Source of the DNA: CAYLGY01 sp964383325
Lineage (GTDB): Bacteria > Pseudomonadota > Alphaproteobacteria > Rhizobiales > Rhizobiaceae
Length of the DNA: 34,900 bases
Reading direction: 5' to 3'
Assembly (NCBI GenBank): GCA_964383325.1
Contig: CAYLGY010000020.1
Location: 1 to 34,900, forward strand
Below are positions 8,022 through 15,889 of this stretch, piece after piece; position 1 is the stretch's first letter, and every line of letters starts with the position of its first letter. A program made the translations under genes and the position numbers. The notes under the pieces are model-generated. The model was given only the letters and a program-made list of their open reading frames with translations. It was not told the DNA's origin and made no database searches.

Positions 8022-10751
8022 CTACCCGGCAACGGCCTCCGCGGGCATCAAGGGCAAGGAAATGCGGAAGCAGGCACCTGGCATGGGACCCTGCACCAGC
8101 TCGATAGAGCCCCGCAGACGCTCGACGATCTTGCAGGCAATATGCAGCCCGAGCCCGAGGCCGCGGCCGGTCGGCGCTTCCTCCGATCCGGCGCGGACAA
8201 ATTTTTCAAAGATCGTATCGCGCAGATTGGGTGGAATTCCTGACCCGTTATCCGAGACCTCAACGACATAGAGGCCGTTCTCGATGCGCGAATCGATCCG
8301 GACCCTTGGGGTATCCGAATCATTATGCGAGATCGCATTGGCGATGATGTTGATGAAGACCTGGCTCATGCGGCCCGAATCTCCAAGCACATGACCGCCG
8401 CCTTCGCGTCGGCCGTTTTCCATCACCACATGGTTCTTGCGCGCGAGCCCCTCGCAGACGCTGATGGCGCGATCGAGCACCGCCTCTACCGGAACCGGCA
8501 CGAACTCCCATTCCCGCTCGCCATGCTCCAGCACGCTGAGATCGAGGATTTCGTCGAGAAGCTGCGTCAACCGGACGCTCTCATTATGAATGATCGAGAT
8601 GAAGCGCGCGCGTTGGTCCGGCGCCAGATCCTGCTCCGAACGCAGAATCTCGGAAAAGGACCGGATCGAGGTCATCGGCGTGCGCACCTCATGACTGATG
8701 TGTGAAAGGAAATCATCCTTCTGACGGTGTAGATCCTGCAACATGCGGTTGGCTTCCTGCAACTGCTGGGCCGTAGAGCGCAATTCCTGCGATTTCAGTT
8801 CGAGTTCATGCGAATATTCGATCACCTGCTGAGTCTCGTCGGCAATCCACATGACTTCTTCCAGCGCAATCGCATCCCCCGCCACGACCTTGCGCAGGAG
8901 AATGTGGGCCGAAGCGGATCCGATCGAACCGGCGAGCTCCTTTTCCAGGCGGGAAATGAAGTCGGGCGAAGCCTCCTGGCGGGCGCTTGCGGTGCCGCGT
9001 GGCAGTCCTGCCGCATCGAACAGCGCATTGGCACGCGCCCATCCGAGGACGCGCTCAGCGACAAAGAAGAGGTCGGCAATGGTCACCGACCCCCGCAAGA
9101 TCCGCGGCTGGAAGCGTGACGAGCCGCGCCGGAAGATTTCGGTGAAGAGCGCCGATTGCACCCGCTCCAGAGCGCTCTGACGCGAGATGACCGAAACGCA
9201 AAGCAATGTGGAGGTGTTGACGAGAAGGCTCCAGAAGACCGAATGGACCAACGGATCGAGGTCCGTCATTCCGAACAGCGCTTCGGGCCGCAGCAGCGAA
9301 ATCCCCCATGGCCCATGCGCGATGATTTCTGCCACGGTCTCGCTGGAGGACCCGAACGAAGGCAGAAACAGCGTCCACGCCCAGACCACGAAGCCGGTCA
9401 GCGTGCCAGCGAGCGCGCCGGCCTCGGTCGCGCCCCGCCAATAGAGGGCAGCCAGCATGGCCGGCATGAACTGCACCACACCGGCAAAGGAAATCAGGCC
9501 GATGGGAGCAAGCGCATCCGACCCCTGCGTCAGCCAGAAATAGATGAAACCGAGCAGCAGCAGAGTGGCGATGGAGATTCGCCGGCTGCGCAGCAGTAGC
9601 CGGGCAATGTCGCGCTCGCCGCTTTCTTCGTCATATTGGGGCCGACGCAGGGCCAACGGCAGGACGATATGGTTAGACACCATGATCGACAAAGCGATCG
9701 AGGCAACGATGATCATGGAAGTTGCGCTGGAGAAGCCGCCGATGAAGACGAAGAGGGCAAGAGCATCCTGTCCGGCCAGCATGGGCAGGGTCAGCACGAA
9801 CATGTCCGGATTGGCGGTCGATGGCAGGGTCGACAATCCGTACAGCGCAATCGGCATGGTGAAGGCGCTGGTCAGCAGCAGATAGGTCGGAAAGGCCCAG
9901 CCGGCCGTCCGCAGATGATCCTCGTTCGAATTTTCGACCACGGTGATCTGGAACTGCCGTGGCAGACAGATCACGGCGCAGGAGGAAAGCAGCAGCACCG
10001 CAACCCAGCGGCTGCCGAACGGCTCTTCAAGATGCAGTTCGATTCCCGCATCCATGGCGCGCGAATAGATGTCGGCAATCCCGCCACTTAGGCCGAAGAC
10101 AACGAAAATGCCGACGGCGAGCAGGGCGAGCAGCTTGACAATCGCCTCGAACGCAATCGCGGCAACGACGCCATGATGCTGCTCGCGGGCATTCACATTG
10201 CGCGTGCCGAACAGGATCGTGAACAGGGCCATGCCGACCGCAACGCCGAGAGCCAGCGAAATTTCATCCAGCCCGGCGACATGGTCCTCGCCATTGCCGC
10301 GCACCACCGACACGGTCTGGATCGAGGTGGTGATCGCCTTGAGCTGCAAGGCGATATAGGGCGTAATACTGATGACGGCGATCAGCGTGACCAGCACGGC
10401 CAGCCGACTAGACTTGCCGAATCGCGAGGAGAGGAAGTCAGCAATCGAAGTGATGTTCTGCGAGTGGCTGATATAGATGAGCTTGCGCAGGATGTACCAC
10501 CAGCTCACGAAGACAAGGGTCGGTCCCATATAGATGGCAAGAAACTCAAGACCGCTGCGCGCCGCCGTGCCGACCGCGCCGTAGAAAGTCCAGCTCGTGC
10601 AGTAGACCGATATCGACAAGGTATAGACGATCGGCGAGCGCAGGAAGCCGACGCGTCCGGTCTTGGCGCGCGCATCCGAAACATAGGCTAGCAAGAAAAG
10701 CAGTCCGACATAGGCAACCGCAGTCAGGATGACGAAGCTCGGCGACAACAT
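8022..10751 (-). CDS. Na+/solute symporter-sensor histidine kinase fusion (CbrA-like)
   Basis: Inner-membrane sensor of 909 residues. Residues up to about 500 form a 12-13-helix sodium:solute-symporter (PutP/SSS) domain. Residues about 505-640 match the STAC linker (AERVLGWARANALF ... AGSIGSASAHILL). A coiled coil (about 640-680) leads to the phospho-acceptor H687 in SHEVRTPM, the N-box near N805, the G1 box DNGSGI near 834-839 and a GRGLGLGL G2 box near 862. Unlike CbrA no PAS domain is evident. CbrA-type proteins sense or take up a solute such as histidine and control carbon/nitrogen balance; the ligand here is unknown. It follows a receiver gene and a small membrane-protein gene, with a 54-base gap, and is probably co-transcribed. 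Confidence 0.92.
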   Translation of the reverse strand: MLSPSFVILTAVAYVGLLFLLAYVSDARAKTGRVGFLRSPIVYTLSISVYCTSWTFYGAVGTAARSGLEFLAIYMGPTLVFVSWWYILRKLIYISHSQNITSIADFLSSRFGKSSRLAVLVTLIAVISITPYIALQLKAITTSIQTVSVVRGNGEDHVAGLDEISLALGVAVGMALFTILFGTRNVNAREQHHGVVAAIAFEAIVKLLALLAVGIFVVFGLSGGIADIYSRAMDAGIELHLEEPFGSRWVAVLLLSSCAVICLPRQFQITVVENSNEDHLRTAGWAFPTYLLLTSAFTMPIALYGLSTLPSTANPDMFVLTLPMLAGQDALALFVFIGGFSSATSMIIVASIALSIMVSNHIVLPLALRRPQYDEESGERDIARLLLRSRRISIATLLLLGFIYFWLTQGSDALAPIGLISFAGVVQFMPAMLAALYWRGATEAGALAGTLTGFVVWAWTLFLPSFGSSSETVAEIIAHGPWGISLLRPEALFGMTDLDPLVHSVFWSLLVNTSTLLCVSVISRQSALERVQSALFTEIFRRGSSRFQPRILRGSVTIADLFFVAERVLGWARANALFDAAGLPRGTASARQEASPDFISRLEKELAGSIGSASAHILLRKVVAGDAIALEEVMWIADETQQVIEYSHELELKSQELRSTAQQLQEANRMLQDLHRQKDDFLSHISHEVRTPMTSIRSFSEILRSEQDLAPDQRARFISIIHNESVRLTQLLDEILDLSVLEHGEREWEFVPVPVEAVLDRAISVCEGLARKNHVVMENGRREGGGHVLGDSGRMSQVFINIIANAISHNDSDTPRVRIDSRIENGLYVVEVSDNGSGIPPNLRDTIFEKFVRAGSEEAPTGRGLGLGLHIACKIVERLRGSIELVQGPMPGACFRISLPLMPAEAVAG

Positions 10752-10805
10752 CAGGCCCGGCCCCCGATTCCGGCGTCCGCCGGCAATGCCGCGCGCGCTC
10801 TTACT

Positions 10806-11072
10806 TCATTCAGGCGCATCGGATTGCTCCTCGCCCACCGGCTCCAGCCGGAAGGATGCGGAACGCGACAGCAGGACGGCGCCGAGAATCAGCGCCACCC
10901 AGACTGCGAACAGATAGGAGAGGATGAGTGGCACGCCGAAAGTCAGCTCGCCGCGTACGAAGAGATTGAGCGCGGGCGGCAGGAGAGCTACCGTTCCGAA
11001 GAAGGGCAGGAGTAGCGCTCCGTCTTCCCTTCGGGAACGAACTCCCTGCCGGCCTGACTCAGGCCTCTGCAT
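10806..11072 (-). CDS. Small two-helix membrane protein, possible symporter accessory subunit
   Basis: An 88-residue protein with a basic/polar N-terminus and two hydrophobic helices (about LLLPFFGTVALLPPALNLFV and LILSYLFAVWVALILGAVLL), then a short acidic C-terminus. The frame extends to 11135, but ATG at 11072 gives a compact protein and overlaps the receiver gene's stop by 14 bases; no start has a strong ribosome-binding site. Size and topology resemble the small partners encoded beside SSS-family symporters (DUF4212 or DUF485/YjcH type), but the family was not confirmed. Its place between the receiver and symporter-kinase genes suggests that it acts with the symporter domain. Confidence 0.65.
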   Translation of the reverse strand: MQRPESGRQGVRSRREDGALLLPFFGTVALLPPALNLFVRGELTFGVPLILSYLFAVWVALILGAVLLSRSASFRLEPVGEEQSDAPE

Positions 11073-11451
11073 GGCTACGCACCGCCGGACCATCGAGGAT
11101 CCGGCGAACTTCTGCCACGACGTCATCATTGGCAAACGGCTTGGTCACGAAGCCGTCAGCACAAAGGTCGGACGCAGTCTTGCGATCGAATTGCTGGCCG
11201 CGCGCTGTCAGAATGACTACGGCCGTGGAACGCAGGGAAGGATCCGCCCGGATCGCTTTCAGCACGTCGAAGCCACTGCGCTTGGGAAGCATGATGTCGA
11301 GCAGGACCATCCGCGGGCGCAGGCTTCGCACGGCGCGCAACGCTGCCTCGCCATCGCGCGCCGACTCTACCGTCCAGCCGGAACGCGCAAGCAGGAATTG
11401 CAGGGATTCCAGGATCGCTGGTTCATCCTCCACAATCAGCACATCCGTCAT
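11059..11451 (-). CDS. Single-domain response regulator (receiver only)
   Basis: A 130-residue CheY-like receiver with no output domain. The acidic pair is at E8/D9, the phospho-acceptor at D52 (LLDIMLP), the switch Thr at about 82 (ILTARG) and the conserved Lys at about 104 (TKPF). It begins the operon that ends with the symporter-histidine kinase, so it is the likely phosphorylation partner. A GGGAGGG ribosome-binding site precedes the ATG. In CbrA/CbrB systems the partner is an NtrC-type activator; here the output must pass through another protein or a phosphorelay. Confidence 0.9.
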   Translation of the reverse strand: MTDVLIVEDEPAILESLQFLLARSGWTVESARDGEAALRAVRSLRPRMVLLDIMLPKRSGFDVLKAIRADPSLRSTAVVILTARGQQFDRKTASDLCADGFVTKPFANDDVVAEVRRILDGPAVRSHAEA

Positions 11452-11652
11452 CTCTGCACCGCCCTCCCAGGATTCTCAGCGCCCCCTCCGCAGGCTCCTC
11501 CCCGGCGGCGCGCAGCGCGGTCTTGATGCCGATCCCCTTTCCGCAACCGGATTGGAGAAGGCCAGAGGGCATGATTGCAAAAAAAAGGCTTCTCTGCCAG
11601 TCCGTTGGGCAAGATGCGGTATCAGGAGAAAAACCGGAGACTTCAGGAATGA
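11452..11652. other. Region between tRNA-Thr and the receiver gene
   Basis: No gene is supported in these 201 bases. It contains the 3' trailer of the tRNA transcript, with an 8-T run in the minus-strand direction (A8 at 11579-11586) after a very short GGC/GCC stem that may end tRNA transcription, and then the leader of the receiver gene. Short open frames here are shadows of the tRNA region. Confidence 0.4.
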
Positions 11653-11728
11653 TGGTGCCGCTTGTCAGACTCGAACTGACGACCTCCGCATTACGAATGC
11701 GATGCTCTACCAACTGAGCTAAAGCGGC
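11653..11728 (-). tRNA. tRNA-Thr (anticodon CGU)
   Basis: Reading the minus strand, the 76-nt sequence folds into a complete cloverleaf: acceptor GCCGCUU pairs with AAGCGGC, the D arm is GCUC/GAGC, the anticodon arm UCGCA/UGCGG closes a loop UUCGUAA, and the T arm GUCAG/CUGAC closes UUCGAGU. Discriminator A is followed by an encoded CCA (11653-11655). The anticodon CGU reads the ACG threonine codon. Confidence 0.95.
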
Positions 11729-11781
11729 CCGACATGGTCCCTCGCGCGAAGCACGCTCGCTGGCGCACAGGGTGGTGGCGC

Positions 11782-11810
11782 CTGATAGCCGCATTGCACT
11801 CCGAATTCAA
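11782..11810 (-). promoter_or_regulatory. Weak candidate promoter for tRNA-Thr
   Basis: On the minus strand TTGAAT (11805-11810), a 17-base spacer and TATCAG (11782-11787) could be a sigma-70 promoter about 50 bases ahead of the mature tRNA 5' end. The -10 match is poor. The rest of 11729-11931 shows no gene and should also hold the promoter of the exported-protein gene on the plus strand. Confidence 0.2.
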
Positions 11811-11931
11811 GAGCGAGTTCAACATTCGCGAAAATCGGCGCAACGCGACAAAAATGTCTTCTGACTTAATGATAACCTATGTTAGCTTGCGTGAAGCTGA
11901 CTCGCGTAAGCCGAAAGTAGGATCCTTTCAG

Positions 11932-12690
11932 ATGTTGCGTATGCTGATATCGGGCGCGTTCCTGCTGGGCTTCCTGCTGCCATCAGCGGAAGCGCAGGAT
12001 TTCGATGCGCGCTATCAGGGTAACCCCATCGAACTTCCCACTCCTGCCATCACGCGGAACCTGATGGACTTCGTCCAGATTGCTTCGGATGCAGGGCTGT
12101 ACGATCTCGCGCTGGCAGCAATCGATAGGCACCTCACCCGCTTTCCTCTCGACGGAGAAACGCAACTCGCCGCCGCCCGCCTTTACCAGCATCTGGGCAA
12201 GGATGAGCACGCAGCGAATCATGCGGGCCTTGCCCTTGCTACCGGCCTGATGAATGAGACGCAGATGCGCAAGGCCGCTTTCCTGCGGGCGTCGGTCACG
12301 CGCAGGACAGAACTGCCGCTCGCCTCCCTTGAACCGGAATTGGTTTCGCCATCCGGCGCCAATCCCGCCAGGGGGGTTGGGCTGCGGACAGATTCACGGG
12401 ACCGGCTTGCCGAGAATGCCCCGGCTGAAATCAACGACGCCGTGCTGCGGCGGATCCGGGGTTCCGCATCGGCAACGGGGTCACGAATCGGTGCAGTTGC
12501 CGCCTATGCCCCGGCCCCGGCCCCGGCCATGCAGGCGTCAGAAGCGCAGACGATCACCGATACCGCATCGCCACTGGATCCCGCCGGCGGCACGCTTGCC
12601 TATCAGGCCTATCAGGAAACCGCGAATTCGCAGGCCCCTGTTCCGTCGCGCCTCGATTATTCGCTGCGCTATACATTCGCACTTTATTAG
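11932..12690 (+). CDS. Exported protein of unknown function with TPR-like helices
   Basis: A 252-residue protein starting MLRMLISGAFLLGFLLPSAEA, a clear Sec signal peptide with cleavage likely before QDFDAR. The frame is open from 11734, but an AGGA motif about 10 bases before 11932 and the signal peptide fix the start. Mature residues about 45-125 look like helical repeats (LYDLALAAIDRHLTRFPLDGETQLAAARLYQHLGKDEHA), similar to TPR units. An Ala/Pro-rich stretch (AYAPAPAPAM) and a polar linker lead to a C-terminus RLDYSLRYTFALY that is rich in aromatic residues. It should be periplasmic or outer-membrane associated. No catalytic motif is visible and it is transcribed alone. Confidence 0.75.
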   Translation: MLRMLISGAFLLGFLLPSAEAQDFDARYQGNPIELPTPAITRNLMDFVQIASDAGLYDLALAAIDRHLTRFPLDGETQLAAARLYQHLGKDEHAANHAGLALATGLMNETQMRKAAFLRASVTRRTELPLASLEPELVSPSGANPARGVGLRTDSRDRLAENAPAEINDAVLRRIRGSASATGSRIGAVAAYAPAPAPAMQASEAQTITDTASPLDPAGGTLAYQAYQETANSQAPVPSRLDYSLRYTFALY

Positions 12691-12732
12691 CGCCTTTTGT
12701 AAAGCGGTTCCCGCGTTTCCGAGACCATGCTC

Positions 12733-12751
12733 CGGCAAGACGGCCTTGTCG
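12733..12751. terminator. Hairpin between convergent genes
   Basis: CGGCAAG (12733-12739) and CTTGTCG (12745-12751) pair over 7 bp with one G-U pair around a 5-nt loop. It ends 3 bases before the stop codon of the leftward UspA gene and lies 42 bases after the stop of the exported-protein gene, so it could terminate either transcript. No long T-run is present. Confidence 0.4.
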
Positions 12752-12753
12752 TA

Positions 12754-13584
12754 TTACCGTGACAGCAAGGTCGGTGTCGGCATGGACGTGAGCAGTCGCC
12801 TTGTGACGCCGCCGAACAGATATTGCCGCAGGCGGGAATGATTATAGGCGCCGATGACCAGCAGATCGGCGCCGATATCGGAGAGCCGATTCTGGATCAC
12901 GACCCCTGTATCGATTCCAGCGGAAGGCAGGCTCTCCAGCCCGACGCGTGCGCCGTGGCGTCTGAGGGCCGCTACAATCTGTTTACCTGACGCGAGTCCG
13001 CCATCGACTTCATCCGGATCCACCATGAGGATCTCCGTATGTGTCGCCTGCTGGATCAGGGGCAAGGCGTCGAAAGCGGCGCGGGCAGCCTCGCGGCTCC
13101 CGTCCCAGCCGATCAGGATGCGCTGCACGCCCTGCTCCGGGGTGCTGCCGGCATAGGGAACAAGAATGACCGGTCGACCGCTGTCGAACAGCAGTCGGTC
13201 GAGATCGGCCACATCTGCGCGCGCCGTGTCCGGATCGATCTGACCCGCAATGACGATATCGGAGGCATAGGCGCTCGACAGGGCAGACACGGCGCTGTCG
13301 CCCGAGAAACTGGCGGTAAAGCGGAATTCGCCTTCGAGGCCCGCTTCCCTCAACCGCCGGTCGAACACGGCCCGAATGGCGTCCGTCCGCTGCGATTCCG
13401 CTTCCTGGTTTGCCTGAAAGAGTTCCGCCGAAGGGAAGCCGATGGGTGCGGCATAGGCTCCGGGCAATGCCTCGCAATGAAATCCCACCAGATAGCTGCC
13501 GAAATTCCGGCCAAGCACAATCGCCTGGTCAAGAACGCGCTCGGCATCCTCCGGGCTGCGCAGGACAGAAAGAATCGTCTTCAC
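12754..13584 (-). CDS. Universal stress protein, two UspA domains
   Basis: A 276-residue cytoplasmic protein starting MKTILSVLRSPEDAERVL, with two tandem UspA folds (about 1-145 and 153-276). The second carries the family's nucleotide-binding pattern near its end (GAYNHSRLRQYLFGGVTRRLL), so ATP or AMP binding is possible; the first lacks a full motif. Such proteins aid survival under starvation, oxidative or low-oxygen stress. It is the last gene of a minus-strand cluster with another UspA gene, a DUF486 protein and a CinA-domain protein, lying 53 bases after the CinA-domain gene. Confidence 0.9.
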   Translation of the reverse strand: MKTILSVLRSPEDAERVLDQAIVLGRNFGSYLVGFHCEALPGAYAAPIGFPSAELFQANQEAESQRTDAIRAVFDRRLREAGLEGEFRFTASFSGDSAVSALSSAYASDIVIAGQIDPDTARADVADLDRLLFDSGRPVILVPYAGSTPEQGVQRILIGWDGSREAARAAFDALPLIQQATHTEILMVDPDEVDGGLASGKQIVAALRRHGARVGLESLPSAGIDTGVVIQNRLSDIGADLLVIGAYNHSRLRQYLFGGVTRRLLTSMPTPTLLSR

Positions 13585-13637
13585 CTGGCATTCTCCTTTG
13601 CGTGGAGTCCGGCAGCGGGTCGGAAAACCGGACCAAT

Positions 13638-14372
13638 TCAGGCGGATAGCGCCTCCACCATGGCTTTCACGGCACGGCGTGCCGCCTCGAGCCTTTCCGG
13701 TGAGCGCGAACGGATAACCAGCTCCGTCCAGAAATTGCCATCGCGATATTTCGGATAGGAACCGATGATCGTCTCCGGGTGCTCTTCCTGGATCTCAGCC
13801 AGCCGGTCTCCGATCGCACCCTCGCCGACCGGGCAGTGCACGGTCTCGGACAGAATCAAGGCGCCCTTCGGCAAGGTGGCAATCACATTGTCGAGCATGG
13901 CCTGGAAGATCGAGGGTACGCCTGCCATCGCATATACATTGCCGATCCGGATCCCCGGCGCGACCGAGACCGGATTGTCGATATGCGTCGCACCGCGCGG
14001 CATCCGTGCCATGCGCCGCCGGGCCGGTGTGTAGTCGATGCCGCGTAGCGCGAAATGGCGTTCGAGCATCCGGTCGGCCTTCTCGTCGATTTCCAGGGGA
14101 ACACCGAAGGCATGCGCCAGCGCGTCAGCGGTGATGTCGTCATGCGTCGGGCCGATGCCGCCGGTGGTGAATACGTGATCGTAGCGCGCACGTAACGCAT
14201 TTACCGCCTCGGCGATCGCCTCGAGATCGTCGGCAACGATCCGTACCTCTTTCAGATCAATTCCGATGGCAGTCAACATCTCGGCGAGATGGCCGATATT
14301 GCGATCCTTGGTGCGGCCCGATAGCAATTCGTCGCCGATTACCAGCATGGCGGCGGTGACGATTTCACTCAT
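13638..14372 (-). CDS. CinA/MoaB-fold (MPT-binding domain) protein
   Basis: A 244-residue protein of the COG1058 type: the molybdopterin-binding-like fold found at the N-terminus of CinA, without the C-terminal nicotinamide-nucleotide amidase domain. The sequence begins AAMLVIGDELLSGRTKDRN and carries TTGGIGPTHDDITADALA (about 90-107), the two signature regions of the fold. CinA-like proteins cleave ADP-ribose and related pyridine-nucleotide products or bind MPT-like ligands; stand-alone copies are common in Alphaproteobacteria and their substrate is not firmly known. It lies between the DUF486 and UspA genes, 72 and 53 bases apart. Confidence 0.9.
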   Translation of the reverse strand: MSEIVTAAMLVIGDELLSGRTKDRNIGHLAEMLTAIGIDLKEVRIVADDLEAIAEAVNALRARYDHVFTTGGIGPTHDDITADALAHAFGVPLEIDEKADRMLERHFALRGIDYTPARRRMARMPRGATHIDNPVSVAPGIRIGNVYAMAGVPSIFQAMLDNVIATLPKGALILSETVHCPVGEGAIGDRLAEIQEEHPETIIGSYPKYRDGNFWTELVIRSRSPERLEAARRAVKAMVEALSA

Positions 14373-14444
14373 ATTGGCCTTCCCGCAACGATTGCATGAA
14401 GCTTCTCACCTCTATCGGCAAGTCCGCGCAGTCGCAAGCGCCAG

Positions 14445-14786
14445 CTACCATTTGGCGAATATGAAGAACGCACCAAGCCCGATCAGGCAGAAGCCGACCA
14501 GATGATTCCAGTGAATCGGCTCGCCCAGATACCAGACCGAGAACGCCACGAACACCGACAGGGTGATCACTTCCTGGATGGTCTTCAGCTCGGCGGCGCT
14601 GAAATGACCGTGGCCGATCCGGTTGGCCGGCACCTGGAAGCAATATTCGAACAGGGCAATGCCCCAGCTGACAGCGACGACGACGAGAATTGGTGCCGAT
14701 TTGAATTTCAGATGCCCGTACCAGGCAAAGGTCATGAAGATGTTGGAGAGCAGCAGCAATCCGATGGTGGTCAGGGGAACGGACAT
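14445..14786 (-). CDS. DUF486 (DMT-superfamily) small membrane protein
   Basis: A 113-residue protein with four predicted helices: LTTIGLLLLSNIFMTFAWYG, ILVVVAVSWGIALFEYCFQV, a middle segment ITLSVFVAFSVWYL, and LVGFCLIGLGAFFIFAKW at the C-terminus. The motifs FMTFAWYGHLK and FQVPANRIGHG are typical of DUF486, a small-multidrug-resistance-like family of unassigned substrate. It starts 23 bases after the upstream UspA gene stop and is probably co-transcribed with it. Confidence 0.88.
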   Translation of the reverse strand: MSVPLTTIGLLLLSNIFMTFAWYGHLKFKSAPILVVVAVSWGIALFEYCFQVPANRIGHGHFSAAELKTIQEVITLSVFVAFSVWYLGEPIHWNHLVGFCLIGLGAFFIFAKW

Positions 14787-14809
14787 GGAGTGGAACCTTG
14801 CGAGGCCGG

Positions 14810-15613
14810 TCAGTAGGAAATCAGCCTGTGCAGGCCCTTCTCGGCAAGCAGCGACGTCGTCATGCCCCCGAACACCCGCTGGCGAAGCGGGCCGCGGCTG
14901 AAACCGCCGGACACGATGAGATCGGCGCCAGCCGCGCGAGCGTAGGCGGAAAGAGCTGCACCCACATCGCCATCCTCAGCCTCGATGAGCTCGGCGCGCG
15001 CCCTGACTCCATGATGGCGCAGGAATTCGGTGACATCGGCGGCGCTCTCGCGCGCGGCGCTGGCCTGTGCCTCAAGGATCGAAAGCAAGCGCACCTCTCC
15101 AGCAATGCGAAGGATCGACAAGGCGTCGACGACTGCGCGGCGCGCCTCCCGGGTATCCTTCCAGGCCACCACCACGATTTCGGCCTTCAATGGCCGCAAG
15201 GGATGAGCCGCGAGCAGGACCGGTCGCCCGGCTGTCAACACGAGGCCACCCGGATCGGGCATGGCTCCTTCCTGCCCGGAAACAGGTACGACGAGATCGG
15301 CGGCCCGGGAATGTTGCGCCAGCAGCAGATCCGCCTCGCCGATCATTCCCCGCCAGGACGCATTCGCTCCCGCCGTGGCCAGAAAGGTCTCGCCAAGCGC
15401 GGCAAGGCGCTTCTCCAGCGCCTCCGTCTCCTGTCGCAGCAATGCCGAGGCGGCCATCGGCGACATGCCTCGATGGACACTGACGCGCACTTCGCCTGCC
15501 GCGAGGCCGATCAGCCTTGCCTCGAGGCGAGCAGCGAGATCCCGAACCCAGGCAATTCGCCCCTCATTCGGCGTTTCGAGATCGAGTTGCACCAGAATCG
15601 ACTTGAAGGCCAT
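14810..15613 (-). CDS. Universal stress protein, two UspA domains
   Basis: A 267-residue protein starting MAFKSILVQLDLETPNEGR. The frame extends to 15688, but ATG at 15613 is preceded by AAAGGAGC at good spacing and begins the UspA fold directly. Two UspA-like halves are seen; the second ends SGGFSRGPLRQRVFGGMTTSLL, the phosphate-binding segment of the family. It is the first gene of the minus-strand stress cluster and is divergent from the Lon-like protease gene, with which it shares a 276-base regulatory region. Confidence 0.9.
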   Translation of the reverse strand: MAFKSILVQLDLETPNEGRIAWVRDLAARLEARLIGLAAGEVRVSVHRGMSPMAASALLRQETEALEKRLAALGETFLATAGANASWRGMIGEADLLLAQHSRAADLVVPVSGQEGAMPDPGGLVLTAGRPVLLAAHPLRPLKAEIVVVAWKDTREARRAVVDALSILRIAGEVRLLSILEAQASAARESAADVTEFLRHHGVRARAELIEAEDGDVGAALSAYARAAGADLIVSGGFSRGPLRQRVFGGMTTSLLAEKGLHRLISY

Positions 15614-15889
15614 GCGATCTGCTCCTTTGCCCTTGTCGGGACAGTAAACTTGCCGCAACCATTGGAACAGAATGCGTCTCCGGTGCAAGTGAGATTTCCG
15701 GCAAGCGTGCTTGACTTGTCCAGTCGCTGCGCCAGATGTTTACCGGACGAAGCGCAATCTTCGAAGCCGTAATTTTTGCGAAGACAAACATGTTCACGCC
15801 TGGTGGGACTGAATCAATGAGGGTCACGAAGGAAAGCCGGCAGGACCTCGCGCCCCATATTCGCCATCAAGGGAGGAGATTCCCGCATC
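15614..15889. promoter_or_regulatory. Shared 276-base divergent promoter region of the two stress operons
   Basis: No gene is supported here. On the plus strand TTGACT (15711-15716) with AGATGT (15734-15739) after 17 bases is a possible but weak promoter for the Lon-like operon. A palindromic CTTCGAAG lies near 15760 and TGTCGGGACA near 15640. A GGGAGGAG ribosome-binding site stands just before the protease gene. I saw no convincing FNR/FixK or heat-shock box, though one operator could serve both directions. Confidence 0.35.

Noticed and set aside
11423..11794. 123-codon minus-strand frame over the tRNA-Thr gene
   Set aside because: It reads through the tRNA cloverleaf, a typical false gene.
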